Positions 8,069 through 16,810 of a stretch of DNA of 64,000 nt are shown here, piece by piece. The translations under genes and the position numbers were made by a program. The DNA lies in NCBI RefSeq assembly GCF_001619875.1, contig NZ_LRFC01000038.1, positions 620,001-684,000 of the forward strand, read 5' to 3'. The notes under the pieces were generated by a model. The model was not told where the DNA came from. It ran no database searches and saw only the letters and a program-made list of their open reading frames with translations. Positions within the stretch are counted from its first letter, which is position 1, and every line of letters begins with the position of its first letter. Origin of the DNA: Fictibacillus phosphorivorans (GTDB taxonomy: Bacteria; Bacillota; Bacilli; Bacillales; Fictibacillaceae).

Positions 8069-9127
8069 ATGAATTTAAATTTATGGTTTGCTTTTATTGC
8101 ATCATTCATAACAGTCCTGGTTATAACACCATTTGTTATAAAATTTGCTATAAAAATTGGAGCAACAGATAAACCTAATCATAGAAAAGTACATCAGAAA
8201 GTGATGCCGCGACTCGGCGGGCTAGCAATTTTTATTGGTGTAGTAGCTGGATACTTCGCTGGCGGTGTTTACAGTGAACAAGTAACGGGTATTACAATAG
8301 CTGCGCTTGTGATTTTAGCAACAGGAATATTTGATGATATGTACGAACTATCAGCAAAAGTGAAGTTGCTTGGTCAACTTCTGGCTGCAGGAATTGTCGT
8401 GGCTACGGGCTTAAAAATTGATTTCTTAACGATTCCCTTTGTTGGGGTTTTTGACCTTGGTGTGTGGACCGTTCCAATTACCATTCTGTGGATTATTGGA
8501 ATTACAAATGCCATTAACTTAATTGATGGCTTAGATGGTCTAGCAGCGGGTGTATCCTTAATCGTAATATCCACAATTGCTTTTCTTGCGGGCTCAGCTG
8601 GTATGATGCTTATTTCCACTCTAGCTTTAATCTTAATGGGAAGTATATTAGGATTTTTATTTTATAATTTTAATCCAGCCAAGATTTTCATGGGCGATAC
8701 GGGTGCTTTATTTCTCGGTTACTCCATCTCCATTTTGTCATTGCTAGGGCTTTACAAATCCGTAACACTTTTTAGTTTTATCGTACCAATCATTATTTTA
8801 GGCGTACCAATCTTTGATACAACATTTGCTATTATACGCAGGATCGTTAATAAAAAACCTATTTCTGCACCTGATAAACATCATCTTCATCATCGGTTGC
8901 TCGCTCTTGGGTTTTCCCACAGAACAACAGTGATCGCGATTTATGGATTAGGATTAATTTTTGCCATAAGTGCCATCATATTATCGCATTCTACGATGAT
9001 CGGATCAGTTTTCATATTGATAAGCCTTCTTATCTTTATTGAATTAATTGCAGAAATGATTGGACTCGTACATCATAAATACAAACCATTCATGGCGATT
9101 TATCGAAAGGTTACTGGGAAACAATAA
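8069..9127 (+). CDS. Undecaprenyl-phosphate GlcNAc-1-phosphate transferase (TagO/WecA family), copy 2
   Basis: 352 residues, about eleven helices, start preceded by AAGGGG. It carries the same motif set as copy 1: HRKVHQKVMPRLGG, GIFDDMYEL, NAINLIDGLDGLAAG, NPAKIFMGDTGALFLGY, HLHHRLLALGFSH. It is transcribed towards, and ends 140 bases before, the polysaccharide operon but is separated from it by a terminator. The position suggests it primes that operon's repeat unit with GlcNAc-1-phosphate. The two copies are clearly paralogues, alike throughout but differing in the middle (for example LHNQSIKG versus VYSEQVTG). Confidence 0.87.
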   Translation: MNLNLWFAFIASFITVLVITPFVIKFAIKIGATDKPNHRKVHQKVMPRLGGLAIFIGVVAGYFAGGVYSEQVTGITIAALVILATGIFDDMYELSAKVKLLGQLLAAGIVVATGLKIDFLTIPFVGVFDLGVWTVPITILWIIGITNAINLIDGLDGLAAGVSLIVISTIAFLAGSAGMMLISTLALILMGSILGFLFYNFNPAKIFMGDTGALFLGYSISILSLLGLYKSVTLFSFIVPIIILGVPIFDTTFAIIRRIVNKKPISAPDKHHLHHRLLALGFSHRTTVIAIYGLGLIFAISAIILSHSTMIGSVFILISLLIFIELIAEMIGLVHHKYKPFMAIYRKVTGKQ

Positions 9128-9136
9128 AGGGAGCAC

Positions 9137-9166
9137 AAGCCGTTTGCTTACGCGAGCGGCTTTTTA
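9137..9166 (+). terminator. Terminator of tagO copy 2
   Basis: AAGCCGTTTGC pairs with GCGAGCGGCTT (9 of 11, loop TTAC) and is followed by TTT. Confidence 0.7.
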
Positions 9167-9266
9167 AAAGGACATAAAAAAGGTGTCGAGAATCAAAATA
9201 TGATAAAATGAGACCTGTGTGTTATGAGTCAAAACAAACAATTTGATTACAAGGAGTTTTGTGAAA

Positions 9267-10376
9267 ATGCGTGTACCAATGCTAGATCTTTCAGAACAAT
9301 ATCAAACTTTAAGAGAAGATATGATTTCAGTATTAGATGATGTAATGGGATCTTCCCGTTTTATCCTTGGAGATAATGTGAAGAAGTTAGAAGCAGATGT
9401 TGCTCAATACAGTAATACTAAATATGCAGTTGGGGTCGGTAATGGAAGTGATGCTATTCATATCGCACTTCAAGCAGCTGGCGTTGAAGCTGGTCATGAA
9501 GTAATCACTACACCATTTACTTTCTTTGCAACGGCTGGTGCGATTGCACGTGCTGGTGCTACACCGGTTTTTGTTGATATTGACCCTGTAACTTTCAATA
9601 TTGATCCTTCTAAGATCGAAGCAGCTATTACAGACAAGACAAAAGCGATTATTCCAGTCCACTTATACGGTCAGATGGCAGACATGGATCCGATTGTAGA
9701 GATCGCTAATAAACACAATCTTGCTATTGTAGAGGATGCTGCTCAAGCGATTGGTTCTACTTATAAAGGTAAGAGTGTTGGTGAACTTGGAACTGCCGCG
9801 ACTTATAGTTTCTTCCCGACTAAAAACTTAGGTGCATATGGTGACGGTGGAATGATCGTTACAAATAACGACGAAATGGCAGAAAAAATGTCTGTTATTC
9901 GTGTACATGGAAGTAAGCCGAAATATTACCACCACGTACTTGGGTACAACAGCCGTTTAGATGAGCTTCAAGCTGCAGTATTAAATGTGAAGTTTCCTCA
10001 TCTAGATAAATGGAGTGAAATGCGTCAGCAAAATGCTGCAACCTACACTCAACTATTGAAAGAACAACTAGGTGACAAAGTAGTTACACCTGTTGCTCTT
10101 GAAAACCGCAGACACGTGTTCCACCAATACACACTGCGTGTAGAGAAGCGTGATGAGCTACAAGCATACCTAAAAGAACAAGGTATCGACACGATGGTTT
10201 ATTACCCGCTTTGCCTTCATATTCAGCCTGTGTTCAAAGACCTTGGCTATAAAGAAGGAGACTTCCCAGAAGCTGAAAAAGCTGCTAAAGAAGCTGTATC
10301 TTTACCGATGTTCCCAGAGCTGAAATTGGAACAGCAAGAGTATGTAGTTTCACAAATTGCGGCATTTTATAAATAA
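9267..10376 (+). CDS. DegT/DnrJ-type sugar aminotransferase (WbpE-like)
   Basis: 369 residues from the ATG at 9267 (AAGGAG ten bases upstream; upstream in-frame starts are poorer). The fold type I PLP enzyme motifs are clear: GVGNGSDAIHIAL, EDAAQAIGSTYKG (D157) and the PLP Lys in FFPTKNLGAYGDGG (K186). In context it should convert UDP-3-keto-GlcNAcA to UDP-GlcNAc(3NH2)A using glutamate, the WbpE step. First gene of the operon; the oxidoreductase, dehydrogenase, acetyltransferase and epimerase for the same pathway follow. Substrate assignment is inferred from the neighbours. Other DegT enzymes make different amino sugars. Confidence 0.85.
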   Translation: MRVPMLDLSEQYQTLREDMISVLDDVMGSSRFILGDNVKKLEADVAQYSNTKYAVGVGNGSDAIHIALQAAGVEAGHEVITTPFTFFATAGAIARAGATPVFVDIDPVTFNIDPSKIEAAITDKTKAIIPVHLYGQMADMDPIVEIANKHNLAIVEDAAQAIGSTYKGKSVGELGTAATYSFFPTKNLGAYGDGGMIVTNNDEMAEKMSVIRVHGSKPKYYHHVLGYNSRLDELQAAVLNVKFPHLDKWSEMRQQNAATYTQLLKEQLGDKVVTPVALENRRHVFHQYTLRVEKRDELQAYLKEQGIDTMVYYPLCLHIQPVFKDLGYKEGDFPEAEKAAKEAVSLPMFPELKLEQQEYVVSQIAAFYK

Positions 10377-10385
10377 GGAAATTTG

Positions 10386-10418
10386 TTCGTCCTCTTAATC
10401 AGGGGGCGAATTGTTTCA
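10386..10418 (+). terminator. Weak hairpin between aminotransferase and chain-length genes
   Basis: TTCGTCCTC pairs with GGGGGCGAA (two G-U pairs), followed by the T-rich TTGTTTCATTTTT. It could attenuate rather than end the operon. Confidence 0.4.
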
Positions 10419-10455
10419 TTTTTAGCATTTTAGCTATAATATTGGAGGTTTTTTT

Positions 10456-11181
10456 GTGCACGAAGAAAAGCGGTATGTTTTGTATGATTACTTAGTGTTT
10501 TTCTGGAATAAAAAATGGTGGTTTCTCCTTTTACCATTGATTACTCTCGGACTGGCATTTTTGATTTCCATGATGCAGCCTGTGGAATACCAAGGAAGAA
10601 CTATTTTATATACTGGGGACTTGGATGATTCTGAAACTGACCCTGAAGTGATTAAACATCTTTACAAAGATGATCTTAAGGGTAATAGACTGTCTGTAGA
10701 AGTCTTTGAAAGAGGACAATTGGTATTTACGATAACGGGCAATAATTCTGCACAAGTCAGTGATGTTATATCATCGATTAGTAAAAAGCATTCTAATGTA
10801 TTAAATGAAAAATACAATAAGCGAATTCTATCTACCAAAGAAAAAATGCAGAAGAAAGAGAAACACTTAGAGAGCCTTAATAAACTAACAGATGTATACG
10901 GAGAGCGGTTAAATGAAGGTTCTCTGTCTCCTGAAGAAGAGTCAAGAATGACCGAACTTCAGTTAGCTTCTATAGAACTAGAGCAACAAATAGATAATAA
11001 TAAAAAAGATATTGAGTTTTTTGAAAAGCCGCAACAGCTAGCTACAACAGTTGTGGAAAGCGGACGGAATCAAAAACCGATACTTATGCTTGGTTTAGTA
11101 GCAGGAGTGTTTTTATCACTGCTCACACTCATTTTATGGAAATACATCGAAGACGCACGGAGGTATAGAAAAAATGATTAA
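10456..11181 (+). CDS. Wzz-type polysaccharide chain-length determinant
   Basis: 241 residues from a GTG with GGAGG eight bases upstream. A membrane helix near residues 21-40 (KWWFLLLPLITLGLAFL) and another near 212-232 flank an extracellular, largely helical coiled region (about 125-200). This is the layout of Wzz or of the membrane adaptors of Gram-positive capsule kinases. No tyrosine kinase is encoded in this cluster. It should set polymer length with the Wzy-like protein at 16811. Its last eight bases overlap the next gene. Confidence 0.75.
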   Translation: MHEEKRYVLYDYLVFFWNKKWWFLLLPLITLGLAFLISMMQPVEYQGRTILYTGDLDDSETDPEVIKHLYKDDLKGNRLSVEVFERGQLVFTITGNNSAQVSDVISSISKKHSNVLNEKYNKRILSTKEKMQKKEKHLESLNKLTDVYGERLNEGSLSPEEESRMTELQLASIELEQQIDNNKKDIEFFEKPQQLATTVVESGRNQKPILMLGLVAGVFLSLLTLILWKYIEDARRYRKND

Positions 11182-12187
11182 ATTTGCCATCGTAGGAATG
11201 GGACACATAGCTAAGAAACATGTCGAAGCAATTAATGAGGCAGATGGAGCAGAACTTGTTGCTGTATGTGATGCAGCAGCCGAACGCCTTGAAGAATATT
11301 CCGCAAAATACGAAACCTATACAGATCTGGATGAGATGTTGAGAACGAATCAGGATATACAAGTCGTGAATATCTGTGTACCATCTGGTTTGCATGCGCG
11401 ATTAACAAAGATCGTGGCAGAACACAGGCGTCATATTGTCGTTGAAAAGCCGATGTCTCTGAAGCTAGAGGATTCAGAAGAGATGATTCGTATTGCTAGA
11501 GAAAACAATGTGAAACTGGCAGTTGTTCATCCAAACCGATTCCGCCCAGCCATTATGAAGCTGCGTGAAAAGATGGACCAAGGTGTATTTGGCACGATGA
11601 GCCATGCGAATGCTACGGTTCGGTGGAATAGAGGACAAGCTTATTACGATCAAGCACCATGGAGAGGCACGAAAGAGTTTGACGGTGGTGTACTCATGAA
11701 TCAAGCCATTCATAACTTAGACCTTATGCTTTGGTTTATGGGAGAGGTTGAAAGTGTTCAAGCTATGGCAGCTACACGCTTAAGAAAAATAGAAGCAGAA
11801 GATGTAGCAGCTGCAGTCGTTCGTTTCAAAAGCGGTGCTTTAGGTGTTATTGAAGCTGCGACAACGATTTACCCGAAAAACCTTGAAGAGTCTTTATCTA
11901 TTTTTGGCGAAAAGGCTTCTGTGAAGATCGGTGGCAGCAATGCACTCTTTATCGAGACTTGGGATATGGAAGACGGTGTTGAAGGAGAAAAAGAATCTTT
12001 CAACGAGTCAATTAAGGATAATCCTCTTGGTAAGCCAGGGCATCAATGGATCATTGAAGATATGGTGCAAGCCGTCCAAGAGAATCGTGAACCGATTGTT
12101 TCTGGACAAGATGGCATGGCACCAGTTAAGCTGATTTTAGCGATTCTTGAATCGGCAGAAACTGGAAAAGAAGTAAAGTTAGCATAA
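11174..12187 (+). CDS. Gfo/Idh/MocA-family UDP-sugar 3-dehydrogenase (WbpB-like)
   Basis: 337 residues. The N-terminal Rossmann domain starts FAIVGMGHIAKKH and carries the VVEKPMSL motif (EKP) typical of the family; the C-terminal domain contains the substrate loop GGVLMNQAIHNLDL with a conserved His. In the WbpA-B-E-D-I pathway this enzyme oxidises C3 of UDP-GlcNAcA before transamination. All four partners are in the same operon. It overlaps the preceding gene by eight bases. Family membership is certain; the substrate is inferred from context. Confidence 0.85.
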   Translation: MIKFAIVGMGHIAKKHVEAINEADGAELVAVCDAAAERLEEYSAKYETYTDLDEMLRTNQDIQVVNICVPSGLHARLTKIVAEHRRHIVVEKPMSLKLEDSEEMIRIARENNVKLAVVHPNRFRPAIMKLREKMDQGVFGTMSHANATVRWNRGQAYYDQAPWRGTKEFDGGVLMNQAIHNLDLMLWFMGEVESVQAMAATRLRKIEAEDVAAAVVRFKSGALGVIEAATTIYPKNLEESLSIFGEKASVKIGGSNALFIETWDMEDGVEGEKESFNESIKDNPLGKPGHQWIIEDMVQAVQENREPIVSGQDGMAPVKLILAILESAETGKEVKLA

Positions 12188-12216
12188 GTTTTAAAAGATC
12201 AAAGGAGATGTAGTAA

Positions 12217-13533
12217 ATGAGTCATTCAGAACAACTACTTAAAAAGATAGAAAATAAAGAAGCAGTTATTGGAGTTGTAGGACTAGGATACGTAGGTCTT
12301 CCGTTAGCTGTTGAAAAAGCAAAAGCTGGATACAGAGTAATCGGATTTGATGTTCAACAAGCACGTGTAGATCAAGTTAATAACGGCGTTAACTATATTG
12401 GTGACGTGGTTGATGAAGATCTAAATGAAATGATCAAGTCTGGTCGTTTAGAAGCTACAACAGATTACGCGAAAATCAGTGAAGTCGATGCTGTTGCGAT
12501 CTGTGTTCCTACACCTCTTGATACTTATATGCAGCCGGATACTTCTTATGTTGAAAGTTCAGCAAATGAAATCGCAAAAAATGCCCACGAGGGAATGTTA
12601 GTTGTTCTCGAATCTACAACATATCCTGGTACAACAGAAGAGATCGTAAAGCCAGCATTAGAGAAAACAGGTCTTGTAACAGGAGAAACAGTTTTCATTG
12701 CATACTCACCAGAGCGTGTTGATCCAGGTAACAAACATTTTAATACGAAAAACACACCAAAAGTAGTTGGTGGAATTACAGCGAACTGTACAAAAGTCGC
12801 AGCAGCTCTTTACCGTGAAGTGCTTGAAGGAGATGTACATGAAGTATCAACTCCTGCAGTAGCTGAAATGGAAAAGATTTTCGAAAACACATTCCGACAT
12901 ATTAATATCGCATTAGCGAACGAGATGGCGATTCTTTGTCAGCGTATGGGTATTGATGTATGGGAAGTGATCGATGCTGCAAAAACCAAACCATACGGAT
13001 TTATGGCGTTTTACCCAGGACCAGGTCTTGGCGGACACTGTATTCCGATCGATCCATTCTACTTAACATACAAAGCGCGTGAATATAACTATCACACTCG
13101 TCTAATTGAGCTTGCGGGTGAGATCAACAACGCGATGCCTGAATACGTTGTAGACCGTGCGATGCGTCTGTTGAACGAAGATGGAAAAGCTCTTCGTGGT
13201 TCAAATGTTGTGGTTCTAGGCGTAGCTTATAAGAAAGATATTGATGACATGCGTGAATCACCGGTACTTCCGATTCTTTCACAAATGAATGCTTCAGGTG
13301 CCAATGTAACGGTTGTAGATCCACACGTTCCAACTTTCAGATTGGATGGACAAACAGTGGAGACTTACTCACTTACACCTGAACTTCTGCAAAAAGCTGA
13401 TCTCGTTTTATTAACGACAGATCATACAGCATTTGATTATGAGATGATCGCTCAAAACAGTGATGTATTATTTGATACACGTAATGCGATGAAAGATGTA
13501 GAGAATAAACCAGCTCGTTACGTTAAGCTTTAA
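12217..13533 (+). CDS. UDP-N-acetylglucosamine 6-dehydrogenase (WbpA-like)
   Basis: 438 residues, start preceded by AAAGGAGATG. The NAD-binding site is GVVGLGYVGLPLA (20-31) and the catalytic Cys lies in GPGLGGHCIPIDP (C275), a signature of UDP-HexNAc dehydrogenases rather than UDP-glucose dehydrogenases. The C-terminal domain reads VVVLGVAYKKDIDDMRESP. It oxidises UDP-GlcNAc to the uronic acid, the first committed step of the diacetamido-uronic acid route. Usual length. UDP-ManNAc dehydrogenases (WecC) are the nearest alternative. Confidence 0.88.
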   Translation: MSHSEQLLKKIENKEAVIGVVGLGYVGLPLAVEKAKAGYRVIGFDVQQARVDQVNNGVNYIGDVVDEDLNEMIKSGRLEATTDYAKISEVDAVAICVPTPLDTYMQPDTSYVESSANEIAKNAHEGMLVVLESTTYPGTTEEIVKPALEKTGLVTGETVFIAYSPERVDPGNKHFNTKNTPKVVGGITANCTKVAAALYREVLEGDVHEVSTPAVAEMEKIFENTFRHINIALANEMAILCQRMGIDVWEVIDAAKTKPYGFMAFYPGPGLGGHCIPIDPFYLTYKAREYNYHTRLIELAGEINNAMPEYVVDRAMRLLNEDGKALRGSNVVVLGVAYKKDIDDMRESPVLPILSQMNASGANVTVVDPHVPTFRLDGQTVETYSLTPELLQKADLVLLTTDHTAFDYEMIAQNSDVLFDTRNAMKDVENKPARYVKL

Positions 13534-13563
13534 TTTAAAGGTGAGAGTAAGGGGGACTTAGAG

Positions 13564-14298
13564 ATGATGAACTTTGTTGATTCAACGGTACAGTTAGATG
13601 AATCTGTAAAAGTTGGACACTTCAGTGTGATTGAAAAAGGGGCAAAGATCGGTAAGAATGTTGTGATTGGAAACCGCGTTACCATCCACGAGGATACAGT
13701 AATTGGAGATAACAGCACAATTTCTGATGGAGCTGTTCTTGGAAAACCGCCAAAACCGGCAAAAACAAGTACGGTTAAGCTTTCCGATAATATACCTGCT
13801 TTAACCCTTGGTGAAGACGTAACAGTTGGTGTCAACGCGGTGATTTATCGCGGAGCAGAAATCGGAAGCAGCACACTTATTGCAGATCTTGCAAGTGTGC
13901 GTGAAAATGTTCAAATCGCAGATTACGTAATCGTTGGACGTGGGGTTACGGTTGAAAACCATGTTTCAATCGGAACACGCACAAAGATTCAATCGAATTC
14001 TTACATTACAGCCTATACAACACTGGAAGATCATGTATTTATCGCGCCATGCGTGACTACTACAAACGACAACTTCATGGGCCGTACAGAAGAGAGATTT
14101 GACAAGATTAAAGGAGCAATCGTGAAGAAGGGAGCTCGTGTAGGTGGAGCGTCCATCATTCTCCCAGGCATTACAGTTGCGGAAGAAACATTTGTAGCTG
14201 CCGGGGCTCTTGTAACAAAGGATACAGAAGAAAAGACTGTCATCAAAGGCGTACCAGCTAAATATAGCAAGCAGGTTGACGAGCGGGAGTTGTTATAA
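13564..14298 (+). CDS. Hexapeptide-repeat N-acetyltransferase (WbpD-like)
   Basis: 244 residues, AGGGGG upstream; ATG 13564 or 13567. It is built of left-handed beta-helix repeats such as IGKNVVIGNRVTIHEDTVIGD and the late motif VKKGARVGGASIILPGITV, with TTNDNFMG in between as in acetyltransferases acting on UDP-amino sugars. It should acetylate the 3-amino group to give UDP-GlcNAc(3NAc)A. It is longer at the N-terminus than the roughly 190-residue WbpD, with about two extra coils. Next gene starts one base after its stop. Confidence 0.8.
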   Translation: MMNFVDSTVQLDESVKVGHFSVIEKGAKIGKNVVIGNRVTIHEDTVIGDNSTISDGAVLGKPPKPAKTSTVKLSDNIPALTLGEDVTVGVNAVIYRGAEIGSSTLIADLASVRENVQIADYVIVGRGVTVENHVSIGTRTKIQSNSYITAYTTLEDHVFIAPCVTTTNDNFMGRTEERFDKIKGAIVKKGARVGGASIILPGITVAEETFVAAGALVTKDTEEKTVIKGVPAKYSKQVDERELL

Positions 14299-14299
14299 C

Positions 14300-15712
14300 T
14301 TGTTAGCGCAGCTTAAACGTTTAGGAGGGGATTCCCTCCTTTATGCGTTAATGAATGTGGGTACCAAATTAATCGCATTCTTGATGCTACCAATTTTTAC
14401 GACGTATCTAGGAAAAGAGCAGATGGGTGTTCTAGAAAACACAGACGCTTTTACATCTATGCTCACGTTCCTTGTTATTTTCGGTACAGATTCAGCGCTG
14501 GCGTTCTACTTTTTTGATACAGATAAAAAAGAATTGAAAATCAGTTATGTCCAAACGGTTCTCCAATTTAGACTGGCTATTTCTTTACTTTGTTTGATAG
14601 GTGCCATAATAGGCGGAGAATGGGTTTCGGTGCTTGTGACTGGGAAATCTGGATATGCATTCGTGGTCATTGCAGCGATGGTAACACTTGTTTTAGAGTC
14701 AATCATTACACTTGTGCTAACCTATTATCGCTACGAGTTCAAGGTAAAAAAAGTTGTGATCTATACGGTTTTGCGTCTTGGTGGAGCAGCTCTATTTGCC
14801 TATATCTTCTTAAAGATGTGGATGGAAGAAGTAGATGTAATCTATTATGGCCGTAATATTGCAGCTGGTGTTATAGTTGTACTGCTTTTACCTGAATTGT
14901 TCAGACTTGTAAGAATTAAAGTAGATAAACAAAAGCTATGGGCGATCTTGAAATATGCCGCCCCGCTTGTTCCTGCTTCTCTTGCTTTCTGGGTGATTGC
15001 TACTTCTAACAGGTTCTTCTTAACTTACTTTGAGGGATTAGGAAGTGCAGGTATTTATGGAGTTGCGGTTAAGTTCGCGACGGTTATCACATTGCTTACA
15101 TCCAGTGTTCAGATGGCCTGGCGTCCTTACACGATGTCAATTAAGGAACGACCTGATGCTGAAAAGATTTTTTCTAAGTTTTCTATAATTATTCTTGTCG
15201 GGGGCATTCTAGGATTACTGGGAATAGCAACTTTTATTCCTTATATTTTCAAATTTATGATTTCTGATCCTGAATTTTATAGTGCTAGTCATTATATTGC
15301 ACTCTTAAGTGCAGGGACATTTTTGAACTTTTATTACTTAATTATTTCGGTAGGATTATTTATAAAAAAAGAGACTAAGTATATCTCTGTCTATTTCATC
15401 GCTGCAGCAGTAATCAGTCTAGTTCTCAACTTAGTCTTGATTCCTTTGATGTCCCTTTGGGGTGCAGCATTAGCAGTTGTCATATCCTATTTATTTGCCT
15501 GCATAATGATTTTTAGAAAGAGCCAACAAGTTTATTATATACCGCTTCCGGTAGGTAAGATGGTTTTTCTATTCACTACAGGTATGATTGCTATGGGCAC
15601 ACTCGTCTGGGTGCATATAATAGAATTACCGGTATATTATTTAACCTTCCCTTGGTTGTTCTTCGCAGCAACCTTTGGGGTTTCAAGAGTTTTAAAAGAA
15701 ATTAAAAGCTAA
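14300..15712 (+). CDS. Polysaccharide flippase (Wzx, MATE/MOP superfamily)
   Basis: 470 residues, about 12-14 membrane helices. The TTG at 14300 lies one base past the previous stop with GGGAG about eleven bases upstream; the frame is open to 14276. The N-terminus (GGDSLLYALMNVGTKLIAFLMLPIFTTYLG) is typical of PST-type exporters. It moves undecaprenyl-linked repeat units across the membrane. It sits between sugar-synthesis genes and the polymerase, as in other Wzx/Wzy clusters. Confidence 0.82.
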   Translation: MLAQLKRLGGDSLLYALMNVGTKLIAFLMLPIFTTYLGKEQMGVLENTDAFTSMLTFLVIFGTDSALAFYFFDTDKKELKISYVQTVLQFRLAISLLCLIGAIIGGEWVSVLVTGKSGYAFVVIAAMVTLVLESIITLVLTYYRYEFKVKKVVIYTVLRLGGAALFAYIFLKMWMEEVDVIYYGRNIAAGVIVVLLLPELFRLVRIKVDKQKLWAILKYAAPLVPASLAFWVIATSNRFFLTYFEGLGSAGIYGVAVKFATVITLLTSSVQMAWRPYTMSIKERPDAEKIFSKFSIIILVGGILGLLGIATFIPYIFKFMISDPEFYSASHYIALLSAGTFLNFYYLIISVGLFIKKETKYISVYFIAAAVISLVLNLVLIPLMSLWGAALAVVISYLFACIMIFRKSQQVYYIPLPVGKMVFLFTTGMIAMGTLVWVHIIELPVYYLTFPWLFFAATFGVSRVLKEIKS

Positions 15713-15724
15713 GAGGTGCTATTC

Positions 15725-16780
15725 ATGAAGGTGTTAACAGTACTAGGAGCGCGTCCGCAGTTTATTAAGGCCGCACCTGTATCAAGAGCTTTGCGCGAGT
15801 CACACACAGAAATTATCGTTCATACAGGACAGCATTACGATGCCAATATGTCTGATATTTTCTTTGAAGAGCTTCACATTCCAAAACCGGACTACCATCT
15901 TGGGGTCGGTTCTGGTAATCATGGTAAACAAACAGGCCAAATGTTAGCAGATATCGAGACGATCATTCTTGATGAGAAGCCAGACTATCTGCTTGTTTAT
16001 GGTGACACGAATTCAACGTTAGCAGGATCTCTTGCAGCAGCAAAGCTACATATTCCTGTTATCCATATTGAAGCTGGATTGCGCAGTTTTAATAAAAAGA
16101 TGCCAGAAGAAATCAACCGCATCATGACGGACCATGTTTCTGAATTCCTTTTTTGTCCAACTGATACAGCAGTGAAAAATCTTCATGATGAAAATATTAC
16201 AAAAAACGTAATAAACGTCGGTGATGTTATGTATGATGCGGTTGAATATAATCGTAAGCTTGCAGCTGATAAATCAGAGATCCTTCAAAAACACGATTTG
16301 AAGAGCAAAGAGTTTTTATTGATAACGGTTCACCGTGCAGAGAATACAGATAACCTTGAAAACATTACTAACATCCTAAAAGCTTTTTCTGAGATTGAAG
16401 ATCAAAAGGTATGGCCGATTCATCCGCGCACGAAGCACAAGCTTGAGAGCATGGGATTTGATTTGGCTTCTATTCCCAACTTGCTTGTTATCGAACCTGT
16501 GGGTTACTTAGACATGCTTACTCTGGAAAATCACGCGAAAAAAATCCTTACAGATTCAGGTGGCGTTCAAAAGGAAGCATATTTCATGCAGGTTCCGTGT
16601 GTTACTTTGCGAGAACAAACGGAATGGGTGGAAACGCTTGAGAGTGAAGCGAACATTCTGGTTGGTACAAATGTTGAAGCGATATTAGAAGCAACTCGAA
16701 AAGAAGTAAACCCAAAGTATAAAGAAGTATTTGGCGATGCAAAGGCTTCTGAAAAAATTGTCCAAGCCATTCAACAATAA
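15725..16780 (+). CDS. UDP-GlcNAc(3NAc)A 2-epimerase / UDP-GlcNAc 2-epimerase family (WbpI-like)
   Basis: 351 residues from the ATG at 15725 with AGAGGTG six bases upstream. GT-B-like epimerase fold. The N-terminus GARPQFIKAAPVSRAL resembles WbpI-type enzymes more than MnaA (which has GTRPEAIKMAPL). Other motifs are VYGDTNSTLAGSLAAAKL, HIEAGLRS, ITVHRAEN and TDSGGVQKEAYF. With the four other pathway enzymes present, it most likely makes UDP-ManNAc(3NAc)A. The alternative is an ordinary UDP-ManNAc-forming epimerase. Confidence 0.82.
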   Translation: MKVLTVLGARPQFIKAAPVSRALRESHTEIIVHTGQHYDANMSDIFFEELHIPKPDYHLGVGSGNHGKQTGQMLADIETIILDEKPDYLLVYGDTNSTLAGSLAAAKLHIPVIHIEAGLRSFNKKMPEEINRIMTDHVSEFLFCPTDTAVKNLHDENITKNVINVGDVMYDAVEYNRKLAADKSEILQKHDLKSKEFLLITVHRAENTDNLENITNILKAFSEIEDQKVWPIHPRTKHKLESMGFDLASIPNLLVIEPVGYLDMLTLENHAKKILTDSGGVQKEAYFMQVPCVTLREQTEWVETLESEANILVGTNVEAILEATRKEVNPKYKEVFGDAKASEKIVQAIQQ

Positions 16781-16810
16781 AGATTTACATCAGGGTAACG
16801 GGGGAAAATC

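Noticed and set aside
10411-10447. TTGTTT-N18-TATAAT before the Wzz-type gene
   Set aside because: Transcription would start inside the ribosome-binding site, so it is unlikely to drive a translatable message.
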